From Nonomuraea solani (GTDB lineage Bacteria > Actinomycetota > Actinomycetes > Streptosporangiales > Streptosporangiaceae), in assembly GCF_900108335.1 (NCBI RefSeq), contig NZ_FNVT01000004.1, forward strand, positions 558,001 to 622,000: 64,000 nucleotides of DNA. The letters are read 5' to 3'. Positions 7,319-20,205 of the stretch are shown here, piece after piece. The notes beneath the pieces were generated by a model, which saw only the letters and a list, made by a program, of their open reading frames with translations, was not told where the DNA came from and made no database searches. Position 1 is the stretch's first letter. The number at the start of each line of letters is the position of its first letter. The position numbers and the translations under genes are program-made.

Positions 7319-8776
7319 TTGAGACATCATCAAGGCCTCCGTCTGCTGTCCGTCACCGCGCTGCTGGTCGCGGGGACGCTGACTCAGCCGGAACCGGCAC
7401 CCGCGGGCGAGCGCGCCGTGTACGTGACCAACAGCGAAAGCTCCGACATCTCCAGGTTCGTCGTCGACGCGGCCACCGGACGCCCGATCCTGACCGGCGA
7501 CCGCGTGACCGCGGGCCCGGGAGTCCGTCAGATGGCGTTGACCCCGGACGCCCGTCTGGCCTACGCGTCCAACGCGGGAAACGGCACGATCTCGGCCTAC
7601 AAGATAGGGCCGCAGGGCCGGCTGATCCCGCAGGCCACCGTCCCGACCGGCGGAGACACCCCGTTGGGCATCGTCGTGACACCGGGCGGGCGCTTCCTGT
7701 ACGTCGCCCATGTCTTCAGCAGGTCGGTGGCCGGTTTCGCGATCGCTCCCGGCGGCCGGCTCAGCCCGCTCAGCGGCTCTCCCACCCAGACCAGCGTGGC
7801 CAATCCGCGAGGAGTGGCGGTGACACCCGACGGCCGGTTCCTGTACGTCGGTCACGGCGATCCCGGCCCCGATCGGCTCAACTCGATCGGCGCGATCAGC
7901 ACCTTCGCCATCAAGACCGACGGCACCCTCACCGAGATCGAAACGCCGATCCGGCTGGGCCGCTTCTGCGGAGCCATGACCATCGTGCCCGACGGCAGCC
8001 GCCTCTATCTGACGTGCAGCGACACCTCTGAAATTCACGGTTTCGCGATCGGCGCCGACGGCGCGCTGACCGCCCTGCCCCACTCGCCGTACGCCGTGCC
8101 GACCTTCCCCGAGGGCATCATCGCCTCACCCGACGGACGTTTCGTCTACGTGGCCAGCCCGGCCCCGGGAACCGGCGGCACCCCGCCCGGCGACGGCGCG
8201 GTGTCAGGCTTCGCCGTCGGCGCCGACGGCGCACTCACGCCAGTGCGGAGATCACCGCTCCCGGCCGGCATCGGCCCGGTCGGGATCACCATCTTGCCGG
8301 ACGGACGCTTCCTCTACGCCTCCACCGGCGACCCCCGCGACGACGGATTGGACGGCGCGCTCAGCGCGTTCGGCCTCGACGCCGCAGGAACCATGCGGCC
8401 CCTGCCCGGCTCGCCCTTCCCCACCGGCGGCGTGGGCCCCGCCTACGGCTCGGCCGCGGTCCTGCCCGACCAGGGCCCGGTCGCGAGCTTCACGCCCCGC
8501 GTCGTCGCCGGCCGTACGGTGACCTTCGACGCGTCGGCGTCCACCGACCCGGACGGACAGGTGGCGCGCCATCACTGGACCTTCGGCGACGGCACCTCCC
8601 TGACCACCGCCGGCCCCCGGGCCACCCACACCTACCCACGAGCCGGCACGTTCCGGGTGACCCTGACCGTCACCGACAACGAAGGCTGCTCAACGGCCCT
8701 CATCTCCACCGGGCAGGCCGTGCTGTGCAACGGCACCCCAGCCGCGACCACCGCACGCGACATCCTCATCCGATAG
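7319..8776 (+). CDS. Secreted YncE/lactonase-type beta-propeller protein with C-terminal PKD domain
   Basis: 485 aa from TTG, with a signal peptide (residues 1 to about 30). Seven-bladed propeller repeats follow, seen as recurring V-x-P-D-G-R-F-L-Y-V (TPDARLAYASN, TPGGRFLYVAH, TPDGRFLYVGH, VPDGSRLYLTC, SPDGRFVYVAS, LPDGRFLYAST). Such propellers resemble 6-phosphogluconolactonase and YncE. From about residue 386 a PKD domain starts (FDASASTDPDG, HHWTFGDGTS, HTYPRAGTFRVTLTVTD), an immunoglobulin-like surface-protein module. The enzymatic activity, if any, cannot be assigned. It lies just upstream of an RTX-repeat protein, 76 bp apart, possibly in one transcript. Confidence 0.82.
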   Translation: MRHHQGLRLLSVTALLVAGTLTQPEPAPAGERAVYVTNSESSDISRFVVDAATGRPILTGDRVTAGPGVRQMALTPDARLAYASNAGNGTISAYKIGPQGRLIPQATVPTGGDTPLGIVVTPGGRFLYVAHVFSRSVAGFAIAPGGRLSPLSGSPTQTSVANPRGVAVTPDGRFLYVGHGDPGPDRLNSIGAISTFAIKTDGTLTEIETPIRLGRFCGAMTIVPDGSRLYLTCSDTSEIHGFAIGADGALTALPHSPYAVPTFPEGIIASPDGRFVYVASPAPGTGGTPPGDGAVSGFAVGADGALTPVRRSPLPAGIGPVGITILPDGRFLYASTGDPRDDGLDGALSAFGLDAAGTMRPLPGSPFPTGGVGPAYGSAAVLPDQGPVASFTPRVVAGRTVTFDASASTDPDGQVARHHWTFGDGTSLTTAGPRATHTYPRAGTFRVTLTVTDNEGCSTALISTGQAVLCNGTPAATTARDILIR

Positions 8777-8852
8777 ACGGAAGAAAAACGGAAGAGCGGC
8801 CCCATAACATCCGCCTACCTCGGCCGCTTATTCCTGAACAACCGGAGCCTTT

Positions 8853-9947
8853 ATGAATCCCATCGTCCCCACAGCAAAGCGCGGAATCGGCGCGGCGGCA
8901 CTGGCGGCGGGAATGGTGTTAGCCTCGCCGATCACCGCCGGTGCCGCCGCGGCTCCGCCCGCGACCTATGCCAGCGTGGTCGGGGACACGCTGAATGTCG
9001 ACGGAAATTACGAAAGCAACCACATCACCATTACCCCGGCCGCCTACGGCCGGGTGCGCATCGCCGATGCGAACAACCCGACGCTGCCGGGCGGCGACTG
9101 CATCGACATCACCGACCACGAGGTCGAATGCGGGCTGAGCGGCACCCCCACAGGTCTGGACGTCGACGGCCACGAAGGCGCCGACACGATCATCAACCTG
9201 CTGCCCACGAGCAATAAGACGCAAGCCCGCCTTCACGGCGGCTCCGGAAACGACGTCATCTACGGCGGCCCCGGAGTGCAGTGGCTCAATGGCGGTCTCA
9301 GCCCCGACGACCTGGCCGCGAACCAAGGAAGGCCGGACACCGGCAACGACAAGCTCTTCGGCGGTTGCGCGCAGGAATGCGCCGACAGCGGCGACCTGCT
9401 GGAAGGCTCGGACGGCAACGACGGCCTGACCGGAGGCCCGGGCAACGACGACCTGCGAGGCGGGATCGGCGTCGACACCTACGCCGGCGGCAGCGGCCGG
9501 GACGTGGTGAGCTACGCGGACAAGGGGGTGCGGGTGCAGGCCTCCCTGAACAACGTCGCCGACGACGGCATCGCCGGCGAACAGGAGAACCTCCCGAACG
9601 ACGTGGAAGACATTTACGGCGGACGCTCCGCCGACGTCCTCACCGGCAACGACGCGGACAATACCCTGAATGGCGGCCCCGGCGGCGGCGACGCCCTCTA
9701 CGGCAACGGCGGCAGCGACACGCTGTACGGCGGCTCAGGCGTGGACAAACTCTACGGCGACTACAAAGACAGCGCCATGACCTATGGCAACGACTATTTG
9801 TACGGCGGAGCGGACGGCGACCTGCTCGTCGGCGGCTGGGGCATCGACCACAGCCGCGAATACGACTACGACACGGGCACGGATACCTGCCAGTCGGTGG
9901 AATCCGAAGACCACGACAAATGCGAAGCCGTGCTCCCCTGGCCATAA
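8853..9947 (+). CDS. Secreted RTX-repeat (hemolysin-type calcium-binding) protein
   Basis: 364 aa. A signal peptide runs to about residue 32. Gly-Asp-rich nonapeptide repeats of the GGxGxDxUx type follow: GGSGNDVIYGG near 130, GSDGNDGLTGG and GPGNDDLRGG near 190-205, GGSGRDVVSY, and a block GGRSADVLTG...GGSDTLYGGSGVDKLYG near 255-300. These form calcium-stabilised parallel beta-rolls. Unlike Gram-negative RTX proteins it has a Sec signal peptide at the N-terminus, as Gram-positive members do. Four Cys occur (in CIDI, VECGL, GGCAQECAD contexts). No separate catalytic domain is visible, so it may be structural or adhesive. Confidence 0.85.
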   Translation: MNPIVPTAKRGIGAAALAAGMVLASPITAGAAAAPPATYASVVGDTLNVDGNYESNHITITPAAYGRVRIADANNPTLPGGDCIDITDHEVECGLSGTPTGLDVDGHEGADTIINLLPTSNKTQARLHGGSGNDVIYGGPGVQWLNGGLSPDDLAANQGRPDTGNDKLFGGCAQECADSGDLLEGSDGNDGLTGGPGNDDLRGGIGVDTYAGGSGRDVVSYADKGVRVQASLNNVADDGIAGEQENLPNDVEDIYGGRSADVLTGNDADNTLNGGPGGGDALYGNGGSDTLYGGSGVDKLYGDYKDSAMTYGNDYLYGGADGDLLVGGWGIDHSREYDYDTGTDTCQSVESEDHDKCEAVLPWP

Positions 9948-9977
9948 ACAGAATTTCTGAACAATGAGCGGCAGATT

Positions 9978-10365
9978 TTGACACCTATCTCGCGGCCGGA
10001 AGAAGCCACCTTCTGCGGACCATCATCGGCCGAGACCCCGCACCGCGACTTCGCGCTCCTGTACTGCTCGTTCCTCCGTCACGCGGGCATTCCCGCCCGC
10101 GTGCGGATCGGCTTCGCCGACCACTTCGGCCCCGACGGCGACCACGCGGTGACGGATCGACTTCGACTCCCTGGCTGCGGGCAAGGCATGGCAGGCGATC
10201 CGGTCAGGCGGGGCGGACCCGACGACGTCCGGTCTCCATCCCCCGGAAGAGGGACCGATGTACGGGGAGTGGTTCGTGGCACACCCGGGTCGACCTGGCC
10301 GCGCCGAACAAGCTCGAAACGCTGCTGTGGGACATCTGGGGAGCGGGCGGCTCCGCCGGCAACCG
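9978..10365 (+). pseudogene. Transglutaminase-like superfamily protein, decayed
   Basis: Family segments appear in all three frames. From 9978 the frame gives RDFALLYCSFLRHAGIPARVRIGFADHF, the transglutaminase-like strand-helix with its active-site-type Cys. At 10156 a second frame gives IDFDSLAAGKAWQAIRSG then GEWFVAH. At 10283 a third frame gives TRVDLAAPNKLETLLWDIWGAG. The N-terminus, the segment between DHAVT and IDFD, and the C-terminus are missing. At least two frameshifts and a deletion make a functional protein unlikely. Confidence 0.7.
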
Positions 10366-10427
10366 ACCTGATGCCGGGCAAAGCAAAAGGCCGCCCTCCG
10401 ATTTCCGGAAAACAGCCTCTGAAGTGT

Positions 10428-10500
10428 GGGGCTACCAGGACTTGAACCTGGGACCTCTTCCTTATCAGGGAAGCGCTCTAACCGTCTGAGCTATAGCCCC
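10428..10500 (-). tRNA. tRNA-Ile (GAT)
   Basis: The minus strand folds as a tRNA: acceptor GGGGCTA pairs with TAGCCCC, a D-arm contains AGCTCAG, the anticodon loop CTGATAA has anticodon GAT, and the T-arm contains GGTTCAAGTCC. No CCA is encoded. tRNA-Ile commonly follows gyrA in actinobacteria; the tRNA-Ala that often accompanies it is not seen between this gene and 9948. Confidence 0.95.
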
Positions 10501-10584
10501 GCGCACACCGAACGGTATCGCATCCGCAGAACGGAGGCGAACCGGTTGTTCGGACAGAGAAAAGCTTACCGCCTCCAGCAGGCT

Positions 10585-10620
10585 GCTCGCGCCGTACCCA
10601 CATCTCAGTACGGCGCGAGC
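10585..10620 (-). terminator. Hairpin at the end of the gyrase operon
   Basis: GCTCGCGCCGTA (10585-10596) and TACGGCGCGAGC (10609-10620) form a perfect 12-bp stem with a 12-nt loop. It lies 17 bp beyond the stop of the DUF3566 gene. There is no strong T run, so termination efficiency is uncertain. Confidence 0.6.
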
Positions 10621-10637
10621 ACCCGTCCGCGAAACGG

Positions 10638-11348
10638 CTACTCCGCCTCGCTGAACGTCACCTCAACGCCCCCGACCAGGTCAGAGGCGATGTTGTAAAT
10701 GACCGCCCCCAACGTGGCGAGAGCCGTGATCAGGACCACGTTCACCGCCCCGATCAGCGCGGTGTAGCCAAGGATCCGCACCGGCTCGAACCACGAGGCG
10801 ATGTCGATCGGGATAGAGCTCTGCCCCTGCTCACCCTGGCCGAGCTGGTTGACCAGGTCGACGACCGAGTCGAACACTCCCAAAGCCGACAACACGCCAT
10901 AGAGCACGGCCACGGCCACGAACAGCACCACGAAGCAGACCAGGGACACCACGAAGCTGAACTTCATGGCCGACCACGGCTCGACGCGGCGCAGGACGAG
11001 ATGGGCCTTGCGCGGCAACCGGCCGCCGCCCCCGCCGTTCGGCTTCTTCTTGTTGTTGTTGGTCAGTTCGAGGGCCGGCGGCGGAGCCTCCGTGGCCAGG
11101 GACGGGCGGAGGCGAACCGTCTCGTTGCCCTCCGGCGGCTTGCCACCAGGAGGCGGCGGTGACGACGGAGGAGGGGGCGGCGGCGGGGAAGGCTTGGGGT
11201 CCTCCTTGGCGGGAAGGGGCCTGCCCTGCGCGGGCGAGGTCTCCTTACCCTCCTCGACCGCGTCGAAGATCTCGGGTTTCGCCGGCTTCGGCTGCTGTCC
11301 GTTACCCGAAGCCGCCTTTGTTCTGGCGGGGCCACCCTGGGCACTCAT
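10638..11348 (-). CDS. DUF3566 domain-containing membrane protein
   Basis: 236 aa. The N-terminal half is disordered and Pro/Lys/Glu-rich, with a run PPPPPPPSSPPPP. The C-terminal half has the DUF3566 core: RKAHLVLRRVEPWSAMKFSFVVSLVCFVVLFVAVAVLYGVLSALGVF, one transmembrane helix, then a second hydrophobic segment (YTALIGAVNVVLITALATLGAVIYNIASDL). The protein sits immediately downstream of gyrA (3-bp gap) in nearly all actinobacteria and is probably co-transcribed. Its function is unknown; membrane topology suggests a link between the membrane and the cell centre only by inference. Confidence 0.88.
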   Translation of the reverse strand: MSAQGGPARTKAASGNGQQPKPAKPEIFDAVEEGKETSPAQGRPLPAKEDPKPSPPPPPPPSSPPPPGGKPPEGNETVRLRPSLATEAPPPALELTNNNKKKPNGGGGGRLPRKAHLVLRRVEPWSAMKFSFVVSLVCFVVLFVAVAVLYGVLSALGVFDSVVDLVNQLGQGEQGQSSIPIDIASWFEPVRILGYTALIGAVNVVLITALATLGAVIYNIASDLVGGVEVTFSEAE

Positions 11349-11351
11349 GAA

Positions 11352-13853
<2,502 letters not shown>

Positions 13854-13868
13854 AGGTGTAGATCCTTC

Positions 13869-15812
<1,944 letters not shown>

Positions 15813-16159
15813 CTGCGAAATCCTCCTGCCGCGGACACGCGGCGGGGGAGGCGATCACTTGCAATAGCTGCCCCTGCCGTGCCCGTCACCGTCGTGAGTG
15901 CCCCGATGCGCGGTCACCCAGGGGAGTCGGCTTGCTGCCGGGGTGACACGCAAGCGGACGTGTCCGGAATCCTTTTTCATTCTACCGCCTCTGGAGGCCG
16001 GAGGTGGCAATGAACGCGCCTGTGATGCCCGCTAGCTCGTTTTGCCCCCCGTCAAGCATCCCCCCTCCGGAAAGGGGGCTTATCGCGTCTCCGGCTGTCT
16101 GATCGCCCCGAACGCCCAACCGCCGCAAGGTAACCGCCGCCGTCGAGCGTCAGCCGCGG
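15813..16159. other. Gene-free 347 bp between dciA and gyrB
   Basis: No coding sequence is supported. It should contain the gyrB promoter. A short hairpin, CCCCCT (16061-16066) with AGGGGG (16073-16078), lies about 80 bp beyond the dciA stop and may be a weak terminator. I cannot name a clear -10/-35 pair. Confidence 0.4.
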
Positions 16160-16744
16160 CTATCCGTAGGTGTCACCTGGCCCACGACTTCCGGTCACCC
16201 GCAAACCCCCTGCTGGACGCGGTGCGTTCTGCGGGCCCCTGACCTTGACCTTCGTCACCGTGCCGTCGCCGAGCTCCTCGTTCAGCCTGCGTACGAGGGT
16301 GCGCGCGAGCAGCCGGACCTGCGTCGCCCACGCCGTCGAGTCGGCCACCACCAGCACCTCGCCGTCGTCGAACGACTCGGGCTTGGTGTGCGCGGCCAGG
16401 TCGGGACCCACGATGTCGATCCAGCGCCCGAACACCGCGCCGACCGCCGCCGACCGCTCCCAGCCGCGGTCGGCCAGGAGATCGGCGATGGCGCGTCCGA
16501 AAAGCTGTGGATCGCTGGGGTCTCTGCGCGCGCCGCCCCCCTTGCGCCGCGGCTCACGGCGCGGCAACTGACCGCGCTTGGCGGCGTCGGCCTTGGCCTG
16601 GGCGAGCTTCTCCCTGGCCATGGCCACACCCTTGGCCGTCGCATTCTCGCCACCGGCCGGACGGGCGTTCTTCTCGCCACCGGTCTTCTCCCCACCGGCC
16701 GGACGCGCCCCTTGTGGACGCGCGTCCTTGTCGTCACCGGACAC
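16160..16744 (-). CDS. dciA: DUF721/DciA-family protein (putative helicase loader)
   Basis: 194 aa. The central DUF721 core (LFGRAIADLLADRGWERSAAVGAVFGRWIDIVGPDLAAHTKPESFDDGEVLVVADSTAWATQVRLLARTLVRRLNEELG) is typical of the DciA family, the ancestral loader of replicative helicase DnaB in bacteria that lack DnaC/DnaI. The N-terminus is basic, Gly/Lys/Ala-rich and disordered. Overlapping recF by 11 bp, it belongs to the dnaA-dnaN-recF-dciA-gyrB-gyrA order common in actinobacteria. The gene symbol follows the family; direct function is known from other species. Confidence 0.85.
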   Translation of the reverse strand: MSGDDKDARPQGARPAGGEKTGGEKNARPAGGENATAKGVAMAREKLAQAKADAAKRGQLPRREPRRKGGGARRDPSDPQLFGRAIADLLADRGWERSAAVGAVFGRWIDIVGPDLAAHTKPESFDDGEVLVVADSTAWATQVRLLARTLVRRLNEELGDGTVTKVKVRGPQNAPRPAGGLRVTGSRGPGDTYG

Positions 16745-17978
16745 GGGTCACGCCTCCCTCCGCGACGTCGTATCTGCCGCCCGCCAATTCCCGCGGCACG
16801 TCGTCAGGCACCGCCGCGGTGATGAGCACCTGCTCGGCCGGCGCCACGATCTCGGCCAGCCGCCGCCTGCGCTGGCTGTCGAGCTCGGCGAACACGTCGT
16901 CGAGGATCAGCACGGGGTCACCGCCGTCGGCCCGCAGCAGGTCGTACGCGGCCAGCCGCAGCGCCAGCGCGAACGACCACGACTCGCCATGGCTGGCGTA
17001 ACCCCGGGCGGGCAGGTCGCCGAGCCCCATGATCAGGTCGTCGCGATGCGGCCCGACGAGCGTCACGCCCCGTTCGAGCTCCGCCGGGCGGACCTCCAAT
17101 AGCCGCTCTCGCAGACGTTCTTCAAGGGTTTTCCCCAAGTCTGTGGATAACGTCTGTGTATCGAAAGATCCCCGCTCACCGGGGACTTCGCCCTCCGATT
17201 CACCCTCACCCGGATCCCCACCTGTGGACAACGTGCTGCGGTAGGCCAGGGTCGCCGGAGCGCTCGACGGCGCCAGCGCGGCGTAGGCGCCGGCCACCAG
17301 CGGCCGCAGCGCCTCGATGAGTTCGAGCCGCGCCCGCAACAGCTCGGCACCGTGCCTGGCGAGGTGGGCGTCCCAGACCTCCAGAGTGCTCAGCACGTCG
17401 CCCGCGCCCGCCGAGGTGAACCCGCTGTCACTCTCCTGCCGCCGGGCGCTCCTGGAGCCTCTCCGGGCCTGCGCGGCCGTGCGCAGCAGGGCGCCGCGCT
17501 GCTTCAGCACCCGGTCGTAGTCGGCGCGGACACCGGCGAACCTGGGCGCCCTGGCCACCAGCAGCTCGTCGAGGAACCGGCGGCGCTCCGACGGGTCGCC
17601 CTTGGACAGCGACAGGTCCTCGGGGGCGAACAGCACCGTGCGCAGCAGGCCCACGACGTCGCGGGCCCTGGACACGGGGGAGCGGTTGAGCCGGGCGCGG
17701 TTGGCCCGCCCCGGGTTGATCTCCAGCTCGACCAGCGCCCGCCGGTCGTCTCTGTGGACGGCGCAGCGCACGATCGCCCGGGCGGCCCCCTGCCGCACCA
17801 GTGGCGCGTCGCCGGCCACCCGGTGGCTGGAGTGCGTCGCGACGTAACCGAGGGCCTCGACCAGGTTGGTCTTGCCCTGGCCGTTGGGCCCCACGAACGC
17901 CGTGACGCCCGGCTCCAGGCCGAGCTCCACGGAGGCGTAGGACCGGAAGTCGGTCAGCGAGAGGTGGGCGACATGCAC
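16734..17978 (-). CDS. recF: DNA replication/repair protein RecF
   Basis: 414 aa. An SMC-like ATPase of the RecFOR gap-repair pathway. Walker A GPNGQGKTN is at residues 29-37, the signature segment SHGESWSFALALRL is near 325-340, and Walker B with D-loop (PVLILDDVFAELDS) is near 355-370. Compared with the usual 360-380 aa, there are low-complexity insertions (RRGSRSARRQESDSG and GDPGEGESEGEVPGERGSFDTQ). The second insertion is encoded by DNA holding two DnaA boxes (17142-17150 and 17223-17231). The gene is co-directional with gnd and dnaN. Confidence 0.97.
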   Translation of the reverse strand: MHVAHLSLTDFRSYASVELGLEPGVTAFVGPNGQGKTNLVEALGYVATHSSHRVAGDAPLVRQGAARAIVRCAVHRDDRRALVELEINPGRANRARLNRSPVSRARDVVGLLRTVLFAPEDLSLSKGDPSERRRFLDELLVARAPRFAGVRADYDRVLKQRGALLRTAAQARRGSRSARRQESDSGFTSAGAGDVLSTLEVWDAHLARHGAELLRARLELIEALRPLVAGAYAALAPSSAPATLAYRSTLSTGGDPGEGESEGEVPGERGSFDTQTLSTDLGKTLEERLRERLLEVRPAELERGVTLVGPHRDDLIMGLGDLPARGYASHGESWSFALALRLAAYDLLRADGGDPVLILDDVFAELDSQRRRRLAEIVAPAEQVLITAAVPDDVPRELAGGRYDVAEGGVTRVR

Positions 17979-18071
17979 CCCACGAAGGTTAGTGGGACGC
18001 GCGGGCCACTGGGGTCACCGGCATGCGTTCCTGTGGAAAACCCTGCCGGAGACCACAGCGCTGTGGACACC

Positions 18072-19016
18072 TCAGCGGTCGACCTCGCGCGGCGGTGTCA
18101 CGTCCGCGCCCGGCGAGTCGGCGCCCTTCTCGGTGCTGCCCTCGACCGCGGTGATCGCGTGCCCGCCGAACTGGTTGCGCAGCGCCGCCACGACCTTCAT
18201 GGCGGGGGAGTCGTCCTGCCGCGAGGCGAACCTGGCGTAGAGCGCCGCGGTGATGACCGGCAGCGGGACCGCGTGGTCCACCGCGGCCTGAACCGTCCAC
18301 CGGCCCTCGCCGGAGTCCTGTGCGTAACCGCGGAGCTGGGTGAGGTGCTCGTCGTCGTCCATCGCCCGCACCATGAGGTCGAGCAGCCAGGAGCGGATCA
18401 CGGTGCCGGTGCGCCAGCTCTGGAACGACCCCTTGACGTCCTTGACGACGTCGGAGGCCTCCAGCAGCTCCCAGCCCTCCGCGAACGCCTGCATCATGCC
18501 GTACTCGATGCCGTTGTGGACCATCTTCGCGAAGTGCCCGGCGCCGACGTCGCCGGCGTGCACGAAGCCGTCCTCGCCCTCGGGCTTGAGCGTCTCGAAG
18601 ATCGGCATCAGCCGCTCGACGTTGGCGGCGTCGCCGCCGCACATGAGCGCGTAGCCGTTCTCCAGCCCCCACACGCCGCCGCTGACTCCGCAGTCGACGA
18701 AGCCGATGCCCTTCTCCAGGAGCTCGGCGGCGTGCTTCTGGTCATCCACATAGTGGGAGTTTCCGCCGTCAACGACGATGTCGCCCTCGTCGAGCAGCTC
18801 GCCGAGATCGTCGACGGTGGTCTGGGTGGCCTTGCCCGCGGGGACCATCACCCAGATCGCGCGTGGTTTGTTCAGGCGTTCGGCCAGCTCCTTCAAGCTG
18901 GCGACATCGCTGATCTCCGGATCGCGGTCGTAGCCGACGACCTCGTGACCGCCGCGGCGCAGCCTTTCGGCCATGTTGCCGCCCATTTTGCCCAGTCCTA
19001 CCATGCCGATCTGCAT
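18072..19016 (-). CDS. gnd: 6-phosphogluconate dehydrogenase, decarboxylating (short form)
   Basis: 314 aa. Oxidises and decarboxylates 6-phosphogluconate to ribulose 5-phosphate in the pentose phosphate pathway, producing NAD(P)H. The N-terminal Rossmann motif GLGKMGGNMAERL is followed by GYDRDPE. The substrate segments VVDGGNSHYVDD and VDCGVSGGVWGLENGYALMCGG match the family. The catalytic helix KMVHNGIEYGMMQAFAEGWELL is present. At 314 aa it is the short, roughly 300-residue type common in actinobacteria, rather than the 470-residue E. coli type. Its place between dnaN and recF is also characteristic of the group. Confidence 0.95.
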   Translation of the reverse strand: MQIGMVGLGKMGGNMAERLRRGGHEVVGYDRDPEISDVASLKELAERLNKPRAIWVMVPAGKATQTTVDDLGELLDEGDIVVDGGNSHYVDDQKHAAELLEKGIGFVDCGVSGGVWGLENGYALMCGGDAANVERLMPIFETLKPEGEDGFVHAGDVGAGHFAKMVHNGIEYGMMQAFAEGWELLEASDVVKDVKGSFQSWRTGTVIRSWLLDLMVRAMDDDEHLTQLRGYAQDSGEGRWTVQAAVDHAVPLPVITAALYARFASRQDDSPAMKVVAALRNQFGGHAITAVEGSTEKGADSPGADVTPPREVDR

Positions 19017-19065
19017 GACTGTCCTCTACCCCCTCGTCAGGCTTCCATCATCCCCGATGACAGGT

Positions 19066-20205
19066 TCAGCCTGACAGGCGGATGGGCATGATCAGATAAC
19101 GGTAGTCCGTGGTGGCCCCGTCCTTGACCGGCTTGCCTCCGGTGAGGATAGCGGGCTTCGTCGATGTGGTCATCTGCAACCGCGCGACGTCCGAGTCGAT
19201 GGCGCCCAGGCCCTCCAGCAAGAACTGGTGGTTGAAGGCGATGTTCATCTCGTCGCCCTCGTAGTCGACCGGGAGCGCCTCGACGGCCTGCGCCTCGTCG
19301 CCGCTGCCCGCCTCCAGCACGACCTCGCCGCTCTTGAACGCCAGTCGCACCGGAGTGTTGCGCTCGGCGACCAGGGCCACGCGCTTGACCGCCTCGACGA
19401 ACGGGCCTGTGGACAGGTCGGCGCGGGCGGAGAACTCGGTCGGCAGCAGCGAGCGGTACTTCGGGAACTCGGGATCGAGCAGCCGCGTCGTCGTGCGACG
19501 TCCGGCGCTGGAGAAGCCGATCATGCCCTCGCCGGTGCCGCCGGCGGAGCTGAGCGCGATCTCCACCTCGGCGCCGGTCGCCCCGAGGGCCTTGGCGGTG
19601 TCGGCCAGCGTCTTGCCCGGGATCATCGCGATGGCGGAGAAGTCGGGCTGGCCCGGCTGCCACTTCAGCTCGCGTACGGCCAGGCGGTAGCGGTCGGTCG
19701 CGGCGAGGGTGACCGTCTCGCCCTCGATCTCCATGCGTACGCCCGTGAGCATCGGCAGCGTGTCGTCCCGTCCGGCGGCGACGGCGACCTGGCCGACGGC
19801 GGAGGCGAACACGTCGCTGCCCACCCGGCCGGCGGCCGGCGGCATGGCCGGCAGCGACGGGTAGTCCTCCACAGGCATGGTGAGGAGGGTGAACCGCGCG
19901 CTGCCGCACGTGACGACCGCCTTGGCGCCGTCGACCACGAAGTCCACAGGCTGTGCGGGAAGCGCGCGGGTGATCTCGGCCAGCAGCTTGCCGGAGACCA
20001 GGACGACGCCCGGCTCACCGGTGTGCAGTTCGAGTGTCACCTCGGCGGAGACCTCGTAGTCGAAGCCGGAGAGCTTGAGCCGCTGCTCGCTCGTGACCTC
20101 CAGGCGCATGCCCGCGAGAACGGGCACCGACGGACGCGCCGGGAGACTGCGTGCCGTCCATGCCACCGCCTCAGCGAGGACGTCTCGCTCGATTCGGAAC
20201 ATCAC
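19066..20205 (-). CDS. dnaN: DNA polymerase III beta subunit (sliding clamp)
   Basis: 379 aa. The processivity clamp that holds the replicase on DNA. The three clamp domains are visible by repeated patterns: FRIERDVLAEAVAWTARSLPARPSVPVLAGMRLEV (domain 1), VFASAVGQVAVAAGRDDTLPMLTGVRMEI (domain 2), and a third with FVEAVKRVALVAERNTPVRLAFKSGEV. It ends in the family C-terminus YRYLIMPIRL, which contributes to the partner-binding groove. Length is standard. oriC lies directly upstream; the 49-bp gap to gnd suggests read-through. Confidence 0.98.
   Translation of the reverse strand: MMFRIERDVLAEAVAWTARSLPARPSVPVLAGMRLEVTSEQRLKLSGFDYEVSAEVTLELHTGEPGVVLVSGKLLAEITRALPAQPVDFVVDGAKAVVTCGSARFTLLTMPVEDYPSLPAMPPAAGRVGSDVFASAVGQVAVAAGRDDTLPMLTGVRMEIEGETVTLAATDRYRLAVRELKWQPGQPDFSAIAMIPGKTLADTAKALGATGAEVEIALSSAGGTGEGMIGFSSAGRRTTTRLLDPEFPKYRSLLPTEFSARADLSTGPFVEAVKRVALVAERNTPVRLAFKSGEVVLEAGSGDEAQAVEALPVDYEGDEMNIAFNHQFLLEGLGAIDSDVARLQMTTSTKPAILTGGKPVKDGATTDYRYLIMPIRLSG

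Noticed and set aside
8853..9947. Possible CRISPR-like periodicity in the RTX gene
   Set aside because: Repeats are protein-level Gly/Asp nonapeptides with varying DNA and no spacers. No CRISPR array seen in the window.
10426..10698. 90-aa ORF across tRNA-Ile
   Set aside because: It translates the tRNA gene (GLEPGTSSLSG-like product typical of tRNA antisense) and is spurious.
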